DNA of 64,000 bases from Actinocrispum wychmicini (GCF_004345645.1 NZ_SLWS01000005.1:186001-250000), one strand, 5' to 3'. Shown: positions 1 to 9,750, counted from the stretch's first letter. Notes: generated from the sequence alone by a model not told the origin. A program made the numbers and translations.

Positions 1-398
1 TAGCTGTCGGCGACGAACTTGAAGTCGCCGGTTCCCTTGGCCTGCGCCTGGAAGACGGGCACGTAGGCGCCGTACGTGAACTGCAGGTCACCGGAGATCA
101 GCTTCGGGATGGCGGTCGCCGCCCCCGTGACGGTCTCCAGCTTGACGTCGAGGCCCTCGTCCTTGAAGTAGCCCTTCAGCGCGGCCAGCTGCACCGGCGC
201 CGAGTCCATGATCGGCATGGCCCCGATCGTCAGGTTGGTGCGTTCGAGCTTGTCGCTGCTCTTGGCGTTGTTGTCGGAGCCCCCCAGGAGCCCACAGCCG
301 GTGACGGCGGCGAGGATGCCCACGGTGCCCAGGACGGCGGTGGTGACCCGGCGGGGCCGTCTGGAACCTGCTGTCAAGCGGCTTGCTCGTCCAAGCAT
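1..398 (-). CDS. ABC transporter substrate-binding lipoprotein (partial, C-terminus outside window)
   Basis: Only the first 132 residues are in the window. A basic N-terminus and hydrophobic stretch end in a lipobox (V-T-G-C, Cys35), so the mature protein should be lipid-anchored outside the membrane. The mature part has the NMT1/SsuA/TauA-type pattern: a short Gly/Ser/Asn linker, then 'IGAMPIMDSAP', 'ALKGYFKDEGLDVKLE' and 'LISGDLQFTYGAY', the same blocks as the second receptor at 3357-4394. It follows the ATPase and permease genes on the same strand, so it probably belongs to that importer. The ATG at 398 is chosen because it gives a complete signal peptide; the ribosome site is weak (AAGG). 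Substrate is unknown (nitrate, sulfonate, taurine or a thiamine precursor are possible). Confidence 0.85.
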   Translation of the reverse strand, partial: MLGRASRLTAGSRRPRRVTTAVLGTVGILAAVTGCGLLGGSDNNAKSSDKLERTNLTIGAMPIMDSAPVQLAALKGYFKDEGLDVKLETVTGAATAIPKLISGDLQFTYGAYVPVFQAQAKGTGDFKFVADS

Positions 399-496
399 GT
401 GATGCCTTATCTGCGCGTGGATGATGGACAGCTTGCTCACGTGTGACCCGATCGGCTGACACGGGGGGCACGATCAGTCACCATGCGTGGCCTACT

Positions 497-513
497 TGGT
501 GTTTTATACACCA
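497..513. promoter_or_regulatory. Inverted repeat TGGTGT-N5-ACACCA, possible operator
   Basis: A perfect 6-bp inverted repeat with an AT-rich spacer (TTTAT) lies in the 183-bp gap between the ATPase gene and the start of the first receptor gene, about 100 bp upstream of that start. The shape suits a dimeric regulator. No regulator gene is adjacent, so the assignment is only by position and symmetry. Confidence 0.3.
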
Positions 514-551
514 TTTGGGGGGCTAGTAGACCACCGTTATCAGAAAGCCAT

Positions 552-569
552 GGTGAACGGAAATTCACC
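552..569. terminator. Small hairpin after the ATPase gene
   Basis: GGTGAA and TTCACC (6-bp perfect arms, 6-nt loop) lie 12 bp beyond the stop of the ATPase gene. There is no strong T-run, so it may be a partial terminator or an RNA processing/stability element separating transporter from receptor expression. Confidence 0.3.
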
Positions 570-581
570 GCCCGCATGCAG

Positions 582-1451
582 TCAGCCGGTGGACGTGGCC
601 CGCCGGACCTGCTCGCGCTCCGCCTCCAGGAACCGTTGCGCCGCGGCAGAGTCCTCCGCCGGTGTCGGTCGGTGCGGCACGGTCTGCCCAGCCGTTGGCG
701 CGCCGTGCAGCAGCCGCGCCACCTCGCCACGCAGGGCGACGAAGTTCTTCGACTCCCGGGTGGTGATCTGGTCCCGCTCCGCCGGCAGGTCCACGGTCAG
801 GTCGGCGACGATCGACGCCGGCGACTTGGACAGCACCAGCACCCGGTCACCGAGGTAGACGCTCTCGTCGATGTCGTGCGTGACCAGCAGGACCGTGCTG
901 GAGTGCTCGTGGCGCACCCGCAGCAGCAGGTCTTCGAGCTCGAACCGGGTCTGCGCGTCGACCGACGCGAACGGCTCGTCCATCAGCAACAGCGACGGCT
1001 GGCACGCGAGCGCACGGGCGATGGACACCCGCTGCTGCATCCCGCCGGACAGCTGCCACGGGTACTTCGCGCCGGCACCGGACAGGCCGACCCACTCCAA
1101 CGCCTCGGCCGACCGGCGCCGACGCTCGGACTTGCCGATTCCCCTTGAGCGCAAGGGGAATTCGACGTTGCCACGGACCGAAAGCCAGGGGAACAACGAC
1201 CGGCTGTAGTCCTGGAAGACGACCGCCAGGTCGGACGGGGTCCGCTCGATCAGGTCGCCGTGCAGCGACACCGTGCCGTCAGTGGGCTTGATCAGCCCGG
1301 CGATGCAGCGCAGGAGCGTCGACTTGCCACAGCCGGACGGGCCGACGATGCACGCCAGCTCGCCGGTGGCCACGGTGAACGTGAGGTCCTGCACCGCGGT
1401 GAACGAGCCGTAACTGTGGCGCAGCTCGGCGACTTCCAGCATTGCCGTCAT
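582..1451 (-). CDS. ABC importer ATPase, nitrate/sulfonate/taurine type (NrtD/SsuB/TauB-like)
   Basis: This cytoplasmic ATPase should power import of an oxoanion or aromatic/sulfonate substrate. In its 289 residues: Walker A GPSGCGKST at 37-45, Q-loop Gln80, signature LSGGMQQ at 134-140, Walker B LLLMDEP with catalytic Glu159, and an H-loop His (VTHDIDE). The C-terminal ~60 residues form the extension typical of SsuB/TauB proteins. It is the third gene of a minus-strand run permease-permease-ATPase and starts 5 bp after the stop of the second permease, so it should be cotranscribed. ATG 1442 (MLEVAEL) is an alternative start. The family is clear; the substrate is not. Confidence 0.92.
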   Translation of the reverse strand: MTAMLEVAELRHSYGSFTAVQDLTFTVATGELACIVGPSGCGKSTLLRCIAGLIKPTDGTVSLHGDLIERTPSDLAVVFQDYSRSLFPWLSVRGNVEFPLRSRGIGKSERRRRSAEALEWVGLSGAGAKYPWQLSGGMQQRVSIARALACQPSLLLMDEPFASVDAQTRFELEDLLLRVRHEHSSTVLLVTHDIDESVYLGDRVLVLSKSPASIVADLTVDLPAERDQITTRESKNFVALRGEVARLLHGAPTAGQTVPHRPTPAEDSAAAQRFLEAEREQVRRATSTG

Positions 1452-1456
1452 GTGTG

Positions 1457-2269
1457 TCAGCCTCCGGCCTTGACGGTACTAGGTTGCGCGTTACGTGTGG
1501 GTTGCCAGGCAAGGACCTTGCGTTCTACCAGCAGGAGCAGGCTGTTCAGGCCGTAGCCGAGGATGCCGAGCATCACGATGACCGACCACATGCTCGGGAA
1601 CTCGAACTGGCGCTGGTAGTACGTCAGCTGGACGCCGATGCCGTCGACCGCGAAGCTCAGCTCGGAGATGATCATCAGGATCAGGGCCAGCGACAGCGAC
1701 ACCCGCAGGCCGGCGAAGATCTTGGGCAGGGCGGCGGGCAGCACGACCATGGTGATCCACTGCCACCGGGGTACGCCGAACGACCTCGCGGTGTCCATCT
1801 TGACCGGGTCGACCGAGCGGGCGCCGTCCACCGAGTTCAGCAGGACCGGCCACAGCGTGCCGAACGCGATCAGCGAGATCTTCTCGGTCGACTCGATCCC
1901 GAGGAGCACCACGAAGAACGGCAGCAGCAGCACCGGTGGGATGGCCCGGAGGAACGCGAACAGCGGCCCGAAGTACTCGATGCCGTGCTTGGACCGGCCG
2001 AGCGCGACGCCGGCGGCGACGCCGATCACGGCGGCGCCGAGCCAGCCGACCAGCATCCGGCCCAGGCTGGGAAGGAAGTGCGTGTACACCGTGTCGGACA
2101 GGAAGAGCTGGGCGGCCGGTCCGCCGAACCACATCGTGAAGCCGGCCGGGACGATCTCGGTTGGCGGCGGAAAGTACTTGGACTGGGCGGCCAGCGTCGC
2201 CAGCTCCCACACCACCAACACGCCGGCCAACAAGATCCAGCGCTGGGCCACTCCGCGCAGGCGCGTCAT
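1457..2269 (-). CDS. ABC importer inner-membrane permease (SsuC/TauC/NrtB-like), second of two
   Basis: 270 residues. TM1 is at about 12-30 and the BPD_transp_1 core follows: 'RMLVGWLGAAVIGVAAGVALG', 'LRAIPPVLLLPFFVVLLG' and the ATPase-coupling EAA loop near 'TARSFGVPRWQWITMVVLPAALPKIFAGLR'. The true start is the ATG at 2269, which overlaps the stop of the upstream permease by 4 bp (ATGA), giving translational coupling; longer upstream frames are shadows of that gene. The two permeases differ clearly in sequence, so the channel is probably a heterodimer rather than the homodimer usual for SsuC. Confidence 0.92.
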   Translation of the reverse strand: MTRLRGVAQRWILLAGVLVVWELATLAAQSKYFPPPTEIVPAGFTMWFGGPAAQLFLSDTVYTHFLPSLGRMLVGWLGAAVIGVAAGVALGRSKHGIEYFGPLFAFLRAIPPVLLLPFFVVLLGIESTEKISLIAFGTLWPVLLNSVDGARSVDPVKMDTARSFGVPRWQWITMVVLPAALPKIFAGLRVSLSLALILMIISELSFAVDGIGVQLTYYQRQFEFPSMWSVIVMLGILGYGLNSLLLLVERKVLAWQPTRNAQPSTVKAGG

Positions 2270-3051
2270 ACCGCCGCTCCGGTCGTCTGGTTCCACTTGA
2301 ACAGCACCCGCTGCAGCTTCAGGAAGCCGTTGTCGAGCAAGTAACCGATCAGTCCAGCGAGCACCGTGACGGCCAGGATGATGTCCGGCCGGGTGGTGCC
2401 GCTCGCCCAGGTCAGGATGAACCTGCCAAGGCCGATGTCGCCGCTGGCGAGGTACTCGGTGCTGATCACCACGATCAGCACCACCGCACTGGCCAGCCGG
2501 ATCCCGGTGAACACGAACGGCGCCGCGTTCGGCAGGCCGACCCTGAGCATGGTGCGCGCCCTGCTCAGGCCGAACGAGCGCGCGGTGTCCAGTTGCAGCG
2601 GGTCGATCTCGTCCAGCGCGTAGATCGTGTTGAACAGGATCGGCCAGATCGCCGCGAACACCGACAGCGAGATCTTCGCCTCCGGCCCCGATCCGATCAT
2701 GATGATCACCAGGGGGATCAACGCGACCGACGGGATCGGCCGGAGGAACTCGACGATCACCCGGCTGGCCGTCCTGGCCAGGGGCACGCTGCCGAGCAGC
2801 AGCCCCAGCGGCACGGCGATGCCGATGGCGATCAGCAGCGAGACGAACCACGCGGCCATGGTGGCCACGAAGTCGGCGACGAAGGTGCCCTGGGTGTCGT
2901 CGAAGACGCCGGTGAACAGCTTCACGACAGTGGGCAGCACTGTGGTGGGCGGCGGGATGTAGTCCTCGGGGAACACCCCCGTGAACGACCCCAGCTGCCA
3001 GAGGGCGAGGACGAACAGAATCCCCAGTAGGCCCCTGATGAACCGGATCAC
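2266..3051 (-). CDS. ABC importer inner-membrane permease (SsuC/TauC/NrtB-like), first of two
   Basis: 261 residues with about six membrane segments and the EAA coupling loop 'TARSFGLSRARTMLRVGLPNAAPFVFTGIRLA'. 'LRPIPSVALIPLVIIMIGSGPEAKI' matches the conserved periplasmic/TM3 block of the NitT/TauT permease family. It is the first gene of the permease-permease-ATPase run, with a 305-bp gap upstream that separates it from the receptor gene at 3357-4394, so it probably has its own promoter. It overlaps the next permease by 4 bp. Confidence 0.92.
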   Translation of the reverse strand: MIRFIRGLLGILFVLALWQLGSFTGVFPEDYIPPPTTVLPTVVKLFTGVFDDTQGTFVADFVATMAAWFVSLLIAIGIAVPLGLLLGSVPLARTASRVIVEFLRPIPSVALIPLVIIMIGSGPEAKISLSVFAAIWPILFNTIYALDEIDPLQLDTARSFGLSRARTMLRVGLPNAAPFVFTGIRLASAVVLIVVISTEYLASGDIGLGRFILTWASGTTRPDIILAVTVLAGLIGYLLDNGFLKLQRVLFKWNQTTGAAV

Positions 3052-3136
3052 GCCGGCTCACCGGTGACCGCGTTGGTCAGCACACCGAACTCCATGAGCG
3101 GTTGGAAGACGGGTTAACCCGGCGATGCCAGGTGGT

Positions 3137-3189
3137 CACTCTAGAGAGTGATGGCAGCACTCGACAAACCGATCCCCGTTACCGGTAAC
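3137..3189. promoter_or_regulatory. Two palindromes in the permease-operon promoter region
   Basis: CACTCTAGAGAGTG at 3137-3150 has CACTC/GAGTG arms around TAGA, and GTTACCGGTAAC at 3178-3189 is a perfect 12-bp palindrome. Both lie upstream of the first permease start (3051) in the 3052-3356 gap, which holds no gene. They are plausible operator sites for an unidentified regulator. The rest of the gap shows only the terminator at 3301-3332. Confidence 0.35.
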
Positions 3190-3300
3190 CGACTACTGAG
3201 TGAAATCGACCGAACGGGTGAACGATAGCGGAGTAGCTGTGTACTCCGAGTGGTCCTGTCCCGCTGGTCCTGGTGCGGGCGGACGGCCCTCAGGAAACCG

Positions 3301-3332
3301 ACAGGCCCAGGAGCGTCCGCCCCTGGGCCTGT
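3301..3332 (-). terminator. Terminator of the second receptor gene
   Basis: ACAGGCCCAGG and CCTGGGCCTGT form perfect 11-bp arms with a 10-nt loop, 25 bp past the stop of the receptor gene. There is little U-tail, as is common in high-GC actinobacteria. Its position suggests the receptor is mostly transcribed apart from the permease genes. Confidence 0.7.
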
Positions 3333-3356
3333 GGGTGAAGAGCCTGCTGGTGGAGA

Positions 3357-4394
3357 TCAGTTCTGGCTGGGCGCGGGCAGCAGCATCGGCGCCACGTTCA
3401 GCTTCTCGGGGATCACGTTGAAGTCCTTCATCAGGTCGGCCACCCGCTGCAGCCGGACCGGGTCGAGCGTCTCCGGGAAGTCCGCGATGTGCACCAACGC
3501 GGCCGTCGCCTGGTCGACCTTGACGTACTTGACCAGCAGCGGCTCCAGTTTGGACCGGTCGCTCTTGACGTCCGTGACGCCCTTGGCCAGCCCGCGCTGG
3601 AACGCCGCGAACGTCTTCGGGTTCTGGGTGGTCTGCTTGTCCACCGCGGCCCAGCCGGACAACGAGATGTCCGCGGTCGGCCCGGTGGACACGTCAAGCA
3701 CCGGCACGGCGCCGTACTGCTTCTCGGTGGTGGTCACGAACGGCTCCACGACGACCGCCGCGTCGATGTCGCCCTTCTGCATCGCCGGCCCCATCGCCGG
3801 GAAGCCCATCGCCACCCACTTGATCTTGCTGACGTCCACCTGCTGGGTCTTCAGCACCGACATCACGCCCAGGTCGGAGATGGATCCGGTGCTGGTCACG
3901 GCGATCTTCTTGTCCACGGCGTCCTGCGGCTTCTTGAACGTGGAGTTCGGCGTGGCGACCAGCACCAGGTGGCCGGGCCGGGCCGCGTACGCGTCCGACA
4001 CGATCTTCAGGTTGGCCATGCCCTTGGCCTGCGCGGCGAAGGCGCCGGGGTAACTGGTGAACGCGATGTCCAGGTCACCGCTGATGATCTGCTGGACCCC
4101 CTGCGGGCCGCTCGTCAGCACGACCGGATCCACGTCCAGGCCCTGCTCCTTGAAGTAGCCCTTCTCGATCGCCTCGTACAGCGGGGCGACGTCGACGACG
4201 GGCAGGACGCCCACCTTGATCTTGGCCTTCTCCGGCGCGCCCGCCGCGCCGTTCGGCTTGTCGGCCGAGCCGCCGCTGTTTCCGCCCAGCATTCCGCAGC
4301 CGGCGGCCGCGGTCAGCAGGGCGAGGGTGGCGGCGATGATCGGGATCCGCACGCGTGACCGGTGCACCGTGCCGGTGCCCCCGCGTCCAGGCAT
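3357..4394 (-). CDS. ABC transporter substrate-binding lipoprotein (NMT1/SsuA-like), second receptor
   Basis: 345 residues. A basic N-terminus and hydrophobic core end in a lipobox (L-T-A-A-A-G-C). The mature region shows the family's two lobes: 'IKVGVLPVVDVAPLYEAIEKGYFKEQGLDVD', 'GDLDIAFTSYPGAFAAQAKG', then 'KKIAVTSTGSISDLGVMSVL' and 'GDIDAAVVVEPFVT'. The start is set at ATG 4394 because AGGAGAGG lies 5 nt before it; the in-frame ATG at 4409 is itself part of that ribosome site. It is followed by a terminator and then the permease operon. With the receptor at 1-398 this importer has two receptors, each about as divergent as paralogues with different ligands. Confidence 0.88.
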   Translation of the reverse strand: MPGRGGTGTVHRSRVRIPIIAATLALLTAAAGCGMLGGNSGGSADKPNGAAGAPEKAKIKVGVLPVVDVAPLYEAIEKGYFKEQGLDVDPVVLTSGPQGVQQIISGDLDIAFTSYPGAFAAQAKGMANLKIVSDAYAARPGHLVLVATPNSTFKKPQDAVDKKIAVTSTGSISDLGVMSVLKTQQVDVSKIKWVAMGFPAMGPAMQKGDIDAAVVVEPFVTTTEKQYGAVPVLDVSTGPTADISLSGWAAVDKQTTQNPKTFAAFQRGLAKGVTDVKSDRSKLEPLLVKYVKVDQATAALVHIADFPETLDPVRLQRVADLMKDFNVIPEKLNVAPMLLPAPSQN

Positions 4395-5415
4395 CTTGCC
4401 TCTCCTCATGGGATTGGGTTCGAGTCGTAGTGAATCTTTCGCAGAGTCGCTCCCCGACTACCGGCGACACTCTAGGGACCGGTCCGGCTCGGTCACAACG
4501 GGTGCTGAACCGGTTTCCCTCGGCAGCGCAAGTCGCACAATCGGGTCAAAAACCCGAATGGAGCAGTCGCCGGAAAAATGATGTTCGTGGAGTGATCGCC
4601 ACGGCCGCCGGCCGGCCGGGGATCATCCGATGTCCGGCGTGCGGGTTATGCGGCCGATGATTTGTGAGAGCGGACACGGGCCGGACGCGCGGACAGGTGC
4701 TCCGGCGAGTCTGGCAACACCACTCGAATGGCGGCACGCAGCTCGCGTGTACGCTGAGTCACTACTCGGGAGCATATGGTGGCGTAGGGAGAACGGGTGT
4801 CCCTCGAACGGCGGAATGCCTGCTCCAAAGGGGCGCATGACGCAACAAAATGATCGTTACGGTAATCCTGGTCAGGCCTTCCCTACGCCAGTGGCGGGAA
4901 CCGAAAGTCCGGCAATGCCCGTCAGCGGGCTTACATCTTGGCCTCGTTTTCGCTACCTTCCGTACCCACAGTGAGGTGGAAGCGCCACCGATGTAGTGAG
5001 GAGGCTGCCCGGATGTCGGGTTGACGGCGATGCCGTCGCCGGGTAATCAGGCGGGCTCGAGGGGAACACCACGGTCGCGGCGGCCAGCCCAGGTCGGGAT
5101 GGGTTGACCAAGGTGGCCTTGGGCCGTAATGCTACGCGCCGGAACGTCGCCCAGACGGGTGACGCCGGACCGGGCGGAGCGGATGGGTGCCGCGCGCCGT
5201 GAACGACAGGTTGTGAGGACTGGAGCTATGTGACCTGACGTTTCGGTGTACCGCGCGACGCGGTGTGAACCGTGCGCGCGTGTGTCCTACTCATTGCGGT
5301 AATCGTCCGTTGGAGCTGGCCTTCCGGGTACCGGGCTACTGGCTCAAACGCAGGGAGTGTGCTGGGAGTGCCCGACCAGAACGCTGGGGTCGCAGGTAGC
5401 TCGGGGAACAGTCGG
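4395..5415. other. About 1 kb without a convincing gene, upstream of the conservon
   Basis: Open frames here (for example plus 4630-4974 and minus 4546-4737) lack ribosome sites, domains and actinobacterial codon bias, and are rejected. A hairpin TCGGGT/ACCCGA sits at 4541-4557 and CGGCGA/TCGCCG at 5025-5041. The region is less GC-biased than the neighbouring genes and probably holds the conservon promoter and a long 5' leader. No clear promoter could be placed. Confidence 0.5.
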
Positions 5416-8400
5416 ATGGCGATGACGCCTGCCGAGATGACCGAGACAGGACCCCGGCCTCAAGACGTCCGCCCCGCCGGCCCCCGTGGTGCCCGCGCGG
5501 GGTCGCCGTGGCGTGTGCGCAACTGGCGGTTGCGTACCAAGATCCTCGCGGTTCTCATCGTGCCGACGCTCACCGCGCTCGCCCTGGGCTTCCTTCGCGC
5601 CCAGGCGGACCTCAAGAGCGCCGACGACTTCAAGCAGACGGTCAACCAGGTCGACCTGGCCAGGAACGTCACCCTCGTCGTGCACGAGCTCCAGAAGGAG
5701 CGCACCCTCGCGGTGGACAACGTGGCCCGCGGCCGGTCCGCCGACCGAGCCCAGCTCGACCAGCAGGTCAACACGGTCGAGAACGCCCGGCGGTCGCTGT
5801 CCAAGGCAGCGGACCTCGTGCGTACCGACGACGAGGACGCGCGGGCCCGCTACAACCGCGGCCTGCAGCGCCTCGCCGGCCTGGACGCGCTGCGTACAGC
5901 GGCCAAAGAGACCCAGTACCCGCACCTCGCGGTCAAGGCCGCGTACACCTCGATCATCACGTCGCTGGTCCAGCTCGGCCGCGAGGTCAACACCGCGGTC
6001 ACCGACCGCGACCTGCTCCGCCAGGCCACCACGGTCCAGGCGCTGTCCGAGGCCAAGGAGTTCGCCTCGGAGGAGAACGCCGACCTGCAGATCGCCGCGG
6101 TGGTCGACAGCTTCCCGTCCGGCCTGCTGGACGACACCCGCGCAGCCGAGGCCAGCTTCCAGGCCGCCCGCTCCGGTTTCCAGGCCAACGCGAACCCGCA
6201 GGAACTGCAGTTCTACTCGGACACCGTGAGCGGTCCCGAGGTGGACGGCCGGGAGCGGATCAAGTCGACCGCGTTCAACAAGGCCGAGTCCGGCGACACC
6301 ACCCTGACCATCCCGCAGGGTGAACTGGTCCAGGACGGCACCACCACCGTGAACAAGCTCCGCCAGGTGGAGGACACGCTGCTGTCCGCCCTGCGCGACC
6401 GGGCCAACCAGCTCGCCCTGGACAAGACGAACTCCGCGTGGACCAACGCGGGCATCGTGCTCGGCCTGCTGGTCATCGCGCTGATCCTGATGGCCATGGT
6501 GACCAGGTCGATCCTGAAGCCGCTGCGGACCCTGCGGACCAACGCCCTGGACATCGCGTACACCAGGCTGCCGGAGACGGTGCAGCGCATCCTGGCCGAC
6601 CCGGACCCCGTCGCGGCGTCCAAGCACGCGGTCGAGCCGATGCCGGTGTTCACCCGGGAGGAGACCGGTGAAGTCGCCCGGTCGTTCGACGCGGTCCACG
6701 AGCAGGCCGTCCGAATGGCCGCCGAACAGGCGCTGTTGCGGGACAACGTCAACTCGATCTTCGTCAACCTGTCCCGCCGGTCGCAGGCGCTGGTGGAACG
6801 CCAGCTGAACCTGATCGACCGGCTGGAGCAGGACGAGCAGGACCCGGACCAGCTGGCCAGCCTGTTCGAGCTGGACCACCTGGCGACCCGGATGCGGCGC
6901 AACTCGGAAAGCCTGCTGGTGCTCTCCGGCACAGGTCTGTCCCGGCAGCTGACCCGGCCGGTGCCGGCCGCCGACGTGGTGGGCGCCGCGGTGTCCGAGG
7001 TGGAGCAGTACGCCCGGATCGACGTGCTGTCCGCGCCCGAGGTCGCGGTGCAGGGCCGGGCCGTCAACGACCTGGTGCACCTGATCGCCGAGCTGCTGGA
7101 CAACGCCACGTCGTTCTCCGAGCCGGAGAAGAAGGTCAACGTCCGGATGGCCGCCACCCGCAAGAAGGAACTGGCCATCCAGATCACCGACCAGGGTGTG
7201 GGCATGTCCCCTGAGGAGATCGAGACGGCCAACCGGCGCCTGGCCGACCCGCCCGACATGGACGTGTCGGTGACCCGGCGAATGGGCCTGTACGTGGTGG
7301 CCCGGCTGGCCCAGCGGCACAACATCCAGGTCCGCCTGCGGGACAACGAGGACATCGACGGCGGCCTGATCGCGCGGATCATCGTGCCGGCCGCGCTGAT
7401 CCAGTCCTCGCGCGGTGTCCAGCCGACCAACCTGACCCCCACCGGCGGCATCCCGACCCTGGCACCCGGCGAGATCACCGGTGCCGGCCTGACCACCGGC
7501 GGCGGCCAGAGCACCACGCCGCCGCGGGCCGGCGGCGGCATCGCCAGCGCGTTCACCGGCAGCCTGCCGCGGGTGAAGCCGGAGGACTCGGACCCCGGCC
7601 TCGGCTCGTTGCCGCCGTACACGCCGCAGACCTACCCGTCGCCGACGGACAACCCCACGAACGGCACTCCAGCGAACACTGGGGACCAGACGGTCCGCTG
7701 GGATCCCAGCCGGCTCGACCGGCCGCAGGACCCGGAGCCGCACACCGTCGTCCAGCCGTTCGAGCCGGAGGTGCCGGAGGAACCGGCCGCGGTGTCGCTC
7801 TTCGGCGACGCGTTCGCCGAGCAGAAGGCCGCCCGCGAGGCCCAGCAGCCCCGCCGGCCGGACCCGCAGCAGCCGCAGCAGCAGGAGAACCGGGACCTGG
7901 ACGCGCCGACCGAGCGGCTGCCGATCTACGAGGCCGTGCTGTCCCAGTGGTTCGAGGAGGGCGACAGCGACAAGCGGACGCCGGCGTCGGAGCGGATCAC
8001 CTCGGCCGGTCACGACACCGTCGCACCGCCGTTGCCGGTCCCGCCGATCGTTCCCTCGCCGGCACCGGCACCGGTGACGCACACTAATGGGGTGAACGGA
8101 ACAGGCGGGCATGCCGAACCGCCCGCTCCGCAACCTCGGCCGGAGCCGGAACCCGCGCCACCCGTCGAGGAACCGGAGCCGGTGCGGGCGTCCACGTCGG
8201 CCTGGCAGTCGCCGGGCGACGAGGGCTGGCACGCCGCGCAGAACCTCACCAAGGCCGCCCCCGAAGTGATCACCTCGGCCGGTCTGCCCAAGCGGGTACC
8301 CAAAGCGCAGCTGATCCCGGGTTCGGCACCGTCCCGGCCGACCGCCACCGGCCCGACGCAGACGCAACGCACCCCAGCGTTGCCGCCGCGTTCGGCTGAC

Positions 8401-8523
8401 GCGGTCCGTGGTCGGATGTCAAGCTTCCAGCAGGGAATCCGCAGGGGTCGGCACGCGATGGTCGACGCTTACGCTGGTGACCAGGATTCAGTCGAGATCC
8501 GTCAAGACGAGGAGCAGGAGTGA
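5416..8523 (+). CDS. Conservon sensor histidine kinase with nitrate/nitrite-sensing-type domain (CvnA-like)
   Basis: About 1035 residues, membrane-bound sensor. A cytoplasmic basic N-terminus leads to TM1 ([18 protein letters not shown]). An extracytoplasmic all-helical region of about 330 residues matches NIT-type sensing domains, followed by TM2 ([18 protein letters not shown]), a HAMP-like stretch, and a kinase core. In the core '[15 protein letters not shown]' is the likely dimerisation/phospho-acceptor region, with N-box '[12 protein letters not shown]' and G-boxes 'DQGVGMS' and 'GLYVVARLA'. The last ~300 residues are a Pro/Thr/Gln-rich low-complexity tail with a basic end. It heads a four-gene conservon and overlaps the roadblock gene by 4 bp. 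Start is uncertain: ATG 5416 has GGGGAA 9 nt before it; GTG 5359, ATG 5437 and GTG 5272 are in frame. Confidence 0.88.
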   Translation: MAMTPAEMTETGPRPQDVRPAGPRGARAGSPWRVRNWRLRTKILAVLIVPTLTALALGFLRAQADLKSADDFKQTVNQVDLARNVTLVVHELQKERTLAVDNVARGRSADRAQLDQQVNTVENARRSLSKAADLVRTDDEDARARYNRGLQRLAGLDALRTAAKETQYPHLAVKAAYTSIITSLVQLGREVNTAVTDRDLLRQATTVQALSEAKEFASEENADLQIAAVVDSFPSGLLDDTRAAEASFQAARSGFQANANPQELQFYSDTVSGPEVDGRERIKSTAFNKAESGDTTLTIPQGELVQDGTTTVNKLRQVEDTLLSALRDRANQLALDKTNSAWTNAGIVLGLLVIALILMAMVTRSILKPLRTLRTNALDIAYTRLPETVQRILADPDPVAASKHAVEPMPVFTREETGEVARSFDAVHEQAVRMAAEQALLRDNVNSIFVNLSRRSQALVERQLNLIDRLEQDEQDPDQLASLFELDHLATRMRRNSESLLVLSGTGLSRQLTRPVPAADVVGAAVSEVEQYARIDVLSAPEVAVQGRAVNDLVHLIAELLDNATSFSEPEKKVNVRMAATRKKELAIQITDQGVGMSPEEIETANRRLADPPDMDVSVTRRMGLYVVARLAQRHNIQVRLRDNEDIDGGLIARIIVPAALIQSSRGVQPTNLTPTGGIPTLAPGEITGAGLTTGGGQSTTPPRAGGGIASAFTGSLPRVKPEDSDPGLGSLPPYTPQTYPSPTDNPTNGTPANTGDQTVRWDPSRLDRPQDPEPHTVVQPFEPEVPEEPAAVSLFGDAFAEQKAAREAQQPRRPDPQQPQQQENRDLDAPTERLPIYEAVLSQWFEEGDSDKRTPASERITSAGHDTVAPPLPVPPIVPSPAPAPVTHTNGVNGTGGHAEPPAPQPRPEPEPAPPVEEPEPVRASTSAWQSPGDEGWHAAQNLTKAAPEVITSAGLPKRVPKAQLIPGSAPSRPTATGPTQTQRTPALPPRSADAVRGRMSSFQQGIRRGRHAMVDAYAGDQDSVEIRQDEEQE

Positions 8524-8945
8524 CGACCGCGACGACACACCAGCCCGGCAGTTTCGGCTGGCTTATCACCGATTTCGTCCGGCAGGTCCCCGGAGTCGCG
8601 CACGCGGTGGTGGTCTCCGCGGACGGCCTGCTGCTGGCGGGGTCGCAGGGCCTGCCACGGGACCGGGCGGAGCAGCTGTCCGCGGTCGCCTCCGGGCTGG
8701 TCAGCCTGACCGCGGGTGCCGCGCGCTGCTTCGAGGCCGGCGGGGTGAACCAGACCGTGGTCGAGATGGACCGGGGATATCTCTTCCTCATGTCGATCTC
8801 GGACGGATCGTGTCTGTCCGTCCTGGCCGCGCCGAACTGCGACATAGGCTTGGTCGCCTACGAGATGACGCTTCTGGTCGAGCGAGTCGGCCAGCAGATG
8901 ACGCCCGAACTACGGGCCCAGCTGCAAGGCGCGCAGCGAAGATAA
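8520..8945 (+). CDS. Roadblock/LC7-domain protein (CvnB-like)
   Basis: 141 residues, one Roadblock/LC7 fold: '[35 protein letters not shown]' then '[24 protein letters not shown]' and '[17 protein letters not shown]'. In conservons this small cytoplasmic protein is thought to act with the GTPase as a regulator or scaffold below the sensor kinase. Its GTG start overlaps the kinase stop by 4 bp, so translation is coupled. Length is normal for the family. Confidence 0.93.
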   Translation: MTTATTHQPGSFGWLITDFVRQVPGVAHAVVVSADGLLLAGSQGLPRDRAEQLSAVASGLVSLTAGAARCFEAGGVNQTVVEMDRGYLFLMSISDGSCLSVLAAPNCDIGLVAYEMTLLVERVGQQMTPELRAQLQGAQRR

Positions 8946-8970
8946 GCGGGTTTGGGCGGGGTGAGAGCAG

Positions 8971-9750
8971 ATGGCTAGAGGTCACCGAGCCTCGGGTGGC
9001 CGGTTCGGCGCGGACTTCTCCTACCGGGAGTGGGCGCAGACCGGGTTCCGCTTCGAAGAGCCGGACGCAGGCGGCCCCGAAGAGGAGGGCGCTGTCGCCG
9101 AACAGGCGTCCTATCACGAGCCCGATGAAGCGTTGGGTGAGCACGACCAACGGCTGCCGAGCCGGCCGGAGCGGAGGCAAGAACAGATGCCGGAGCGAGG
9201 TTGGGAGGACCTGCCCGAGCACGGACTAGGGGATCCACCGAACCGGATCGACCTGGGCGACTACCGAGCACGACTGTTCGGTGGCCCAGGCGCGAGTCTG
9301 TACGGGGACCCGGGGGTGCCCAGGCAGAACGACTGGAACTCCGACCAGTTGCCGGCAGTACCTGCCGTCACCGAATGGGAGGACCCGGTCAGGGCCGAGC
9401 CAGTGGCCGAGACCGGATCGCTGGTCCGTCCGTACACCAAGACCGGAGGCAGGACCAGGTCGGACTACGACCTGGCGATCGAGGCGCTGGTGTCCACCAG
9501 CGACCGAGGCAGGCTGCCCGAAGCGGCGGTGCTACCGGAGCACAGGTCCATCTGTGGACTGTGCCTGGACACTCGTTCCGTCGCCGAGGTGGCCGCCCAC
9601 CTCAGGCTGCCCCTCGGGGTGGCCAGGGTGCTGATCGGTGACATGGCGGGCATGGGGCTCGTGCTGATCCACCAGAGCGGCATGGTCGTCGGCGACCGGC
9701 CGTCGATCGAGTTCATGGAAAGGGTGCTCAGTGGGCTCCGCAGGCTCTAG
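8971..9750 (+). CDS. DUF742 protein with long N-terminal extension (CvnC-like)
   Basis: 259 residues. The C-terminal ~115 residues are the DUF742 winged-helix-like domain: 'SLVRPYTKTGGRTRSDYDLAIEALV', 'CLDTRSVAEVAAHLRLPLGVARVLIGDMAGMGLV' and 'PSIEFMERVLSGLRRL'. The first ~140 residues are acidic, Glu/Pro/Gly-rich and probably disordered; CvnC proteins are often only ~120 aa, so this is an extended form. The ATG at 8971 keeps the extension, which has good codon use throughout. The 3' end overlaps the GTPase gene by 20 bp, the usual conservon arrangement. Confidence 0.88.
   Translation: MARGHRASGGRFGADFSYREWAQTGFRFEEPDAGGPEEEGAVAEQASYHEPDEALGEHDQRLPSRPERRQEQMPERGWEDLPEHGLGDPPNRIDLGDYRARLFGGPGASLYGDPGVPRQNDWNSDQLPAVPAVTEWEDPVRAEPVAETGSLVRPYTKTGGRTRSDYDLAIEALVSTSDRGRLPEAAVLPEHRSICGLCLDTRSVAEVAAHLRLPLGVARVLIGDMAGMGLVLIHQSGMVVGDRPSIEFMERVLSGLRRL

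Noticed and set aside
4630-4974. 114-aa plus-strand open frame in the 1-kb gap
   Set aside because: No ribosome site, no domain, and composition unlike the real genes; part of the non-coding upstream region.
5344-8367. 1007-aa minus-strand frame over the sensor kinase
   Set aside because: Long open frames antisense to GC-rich genes are expected; composition is low-complexity and there is no signal for a gene.
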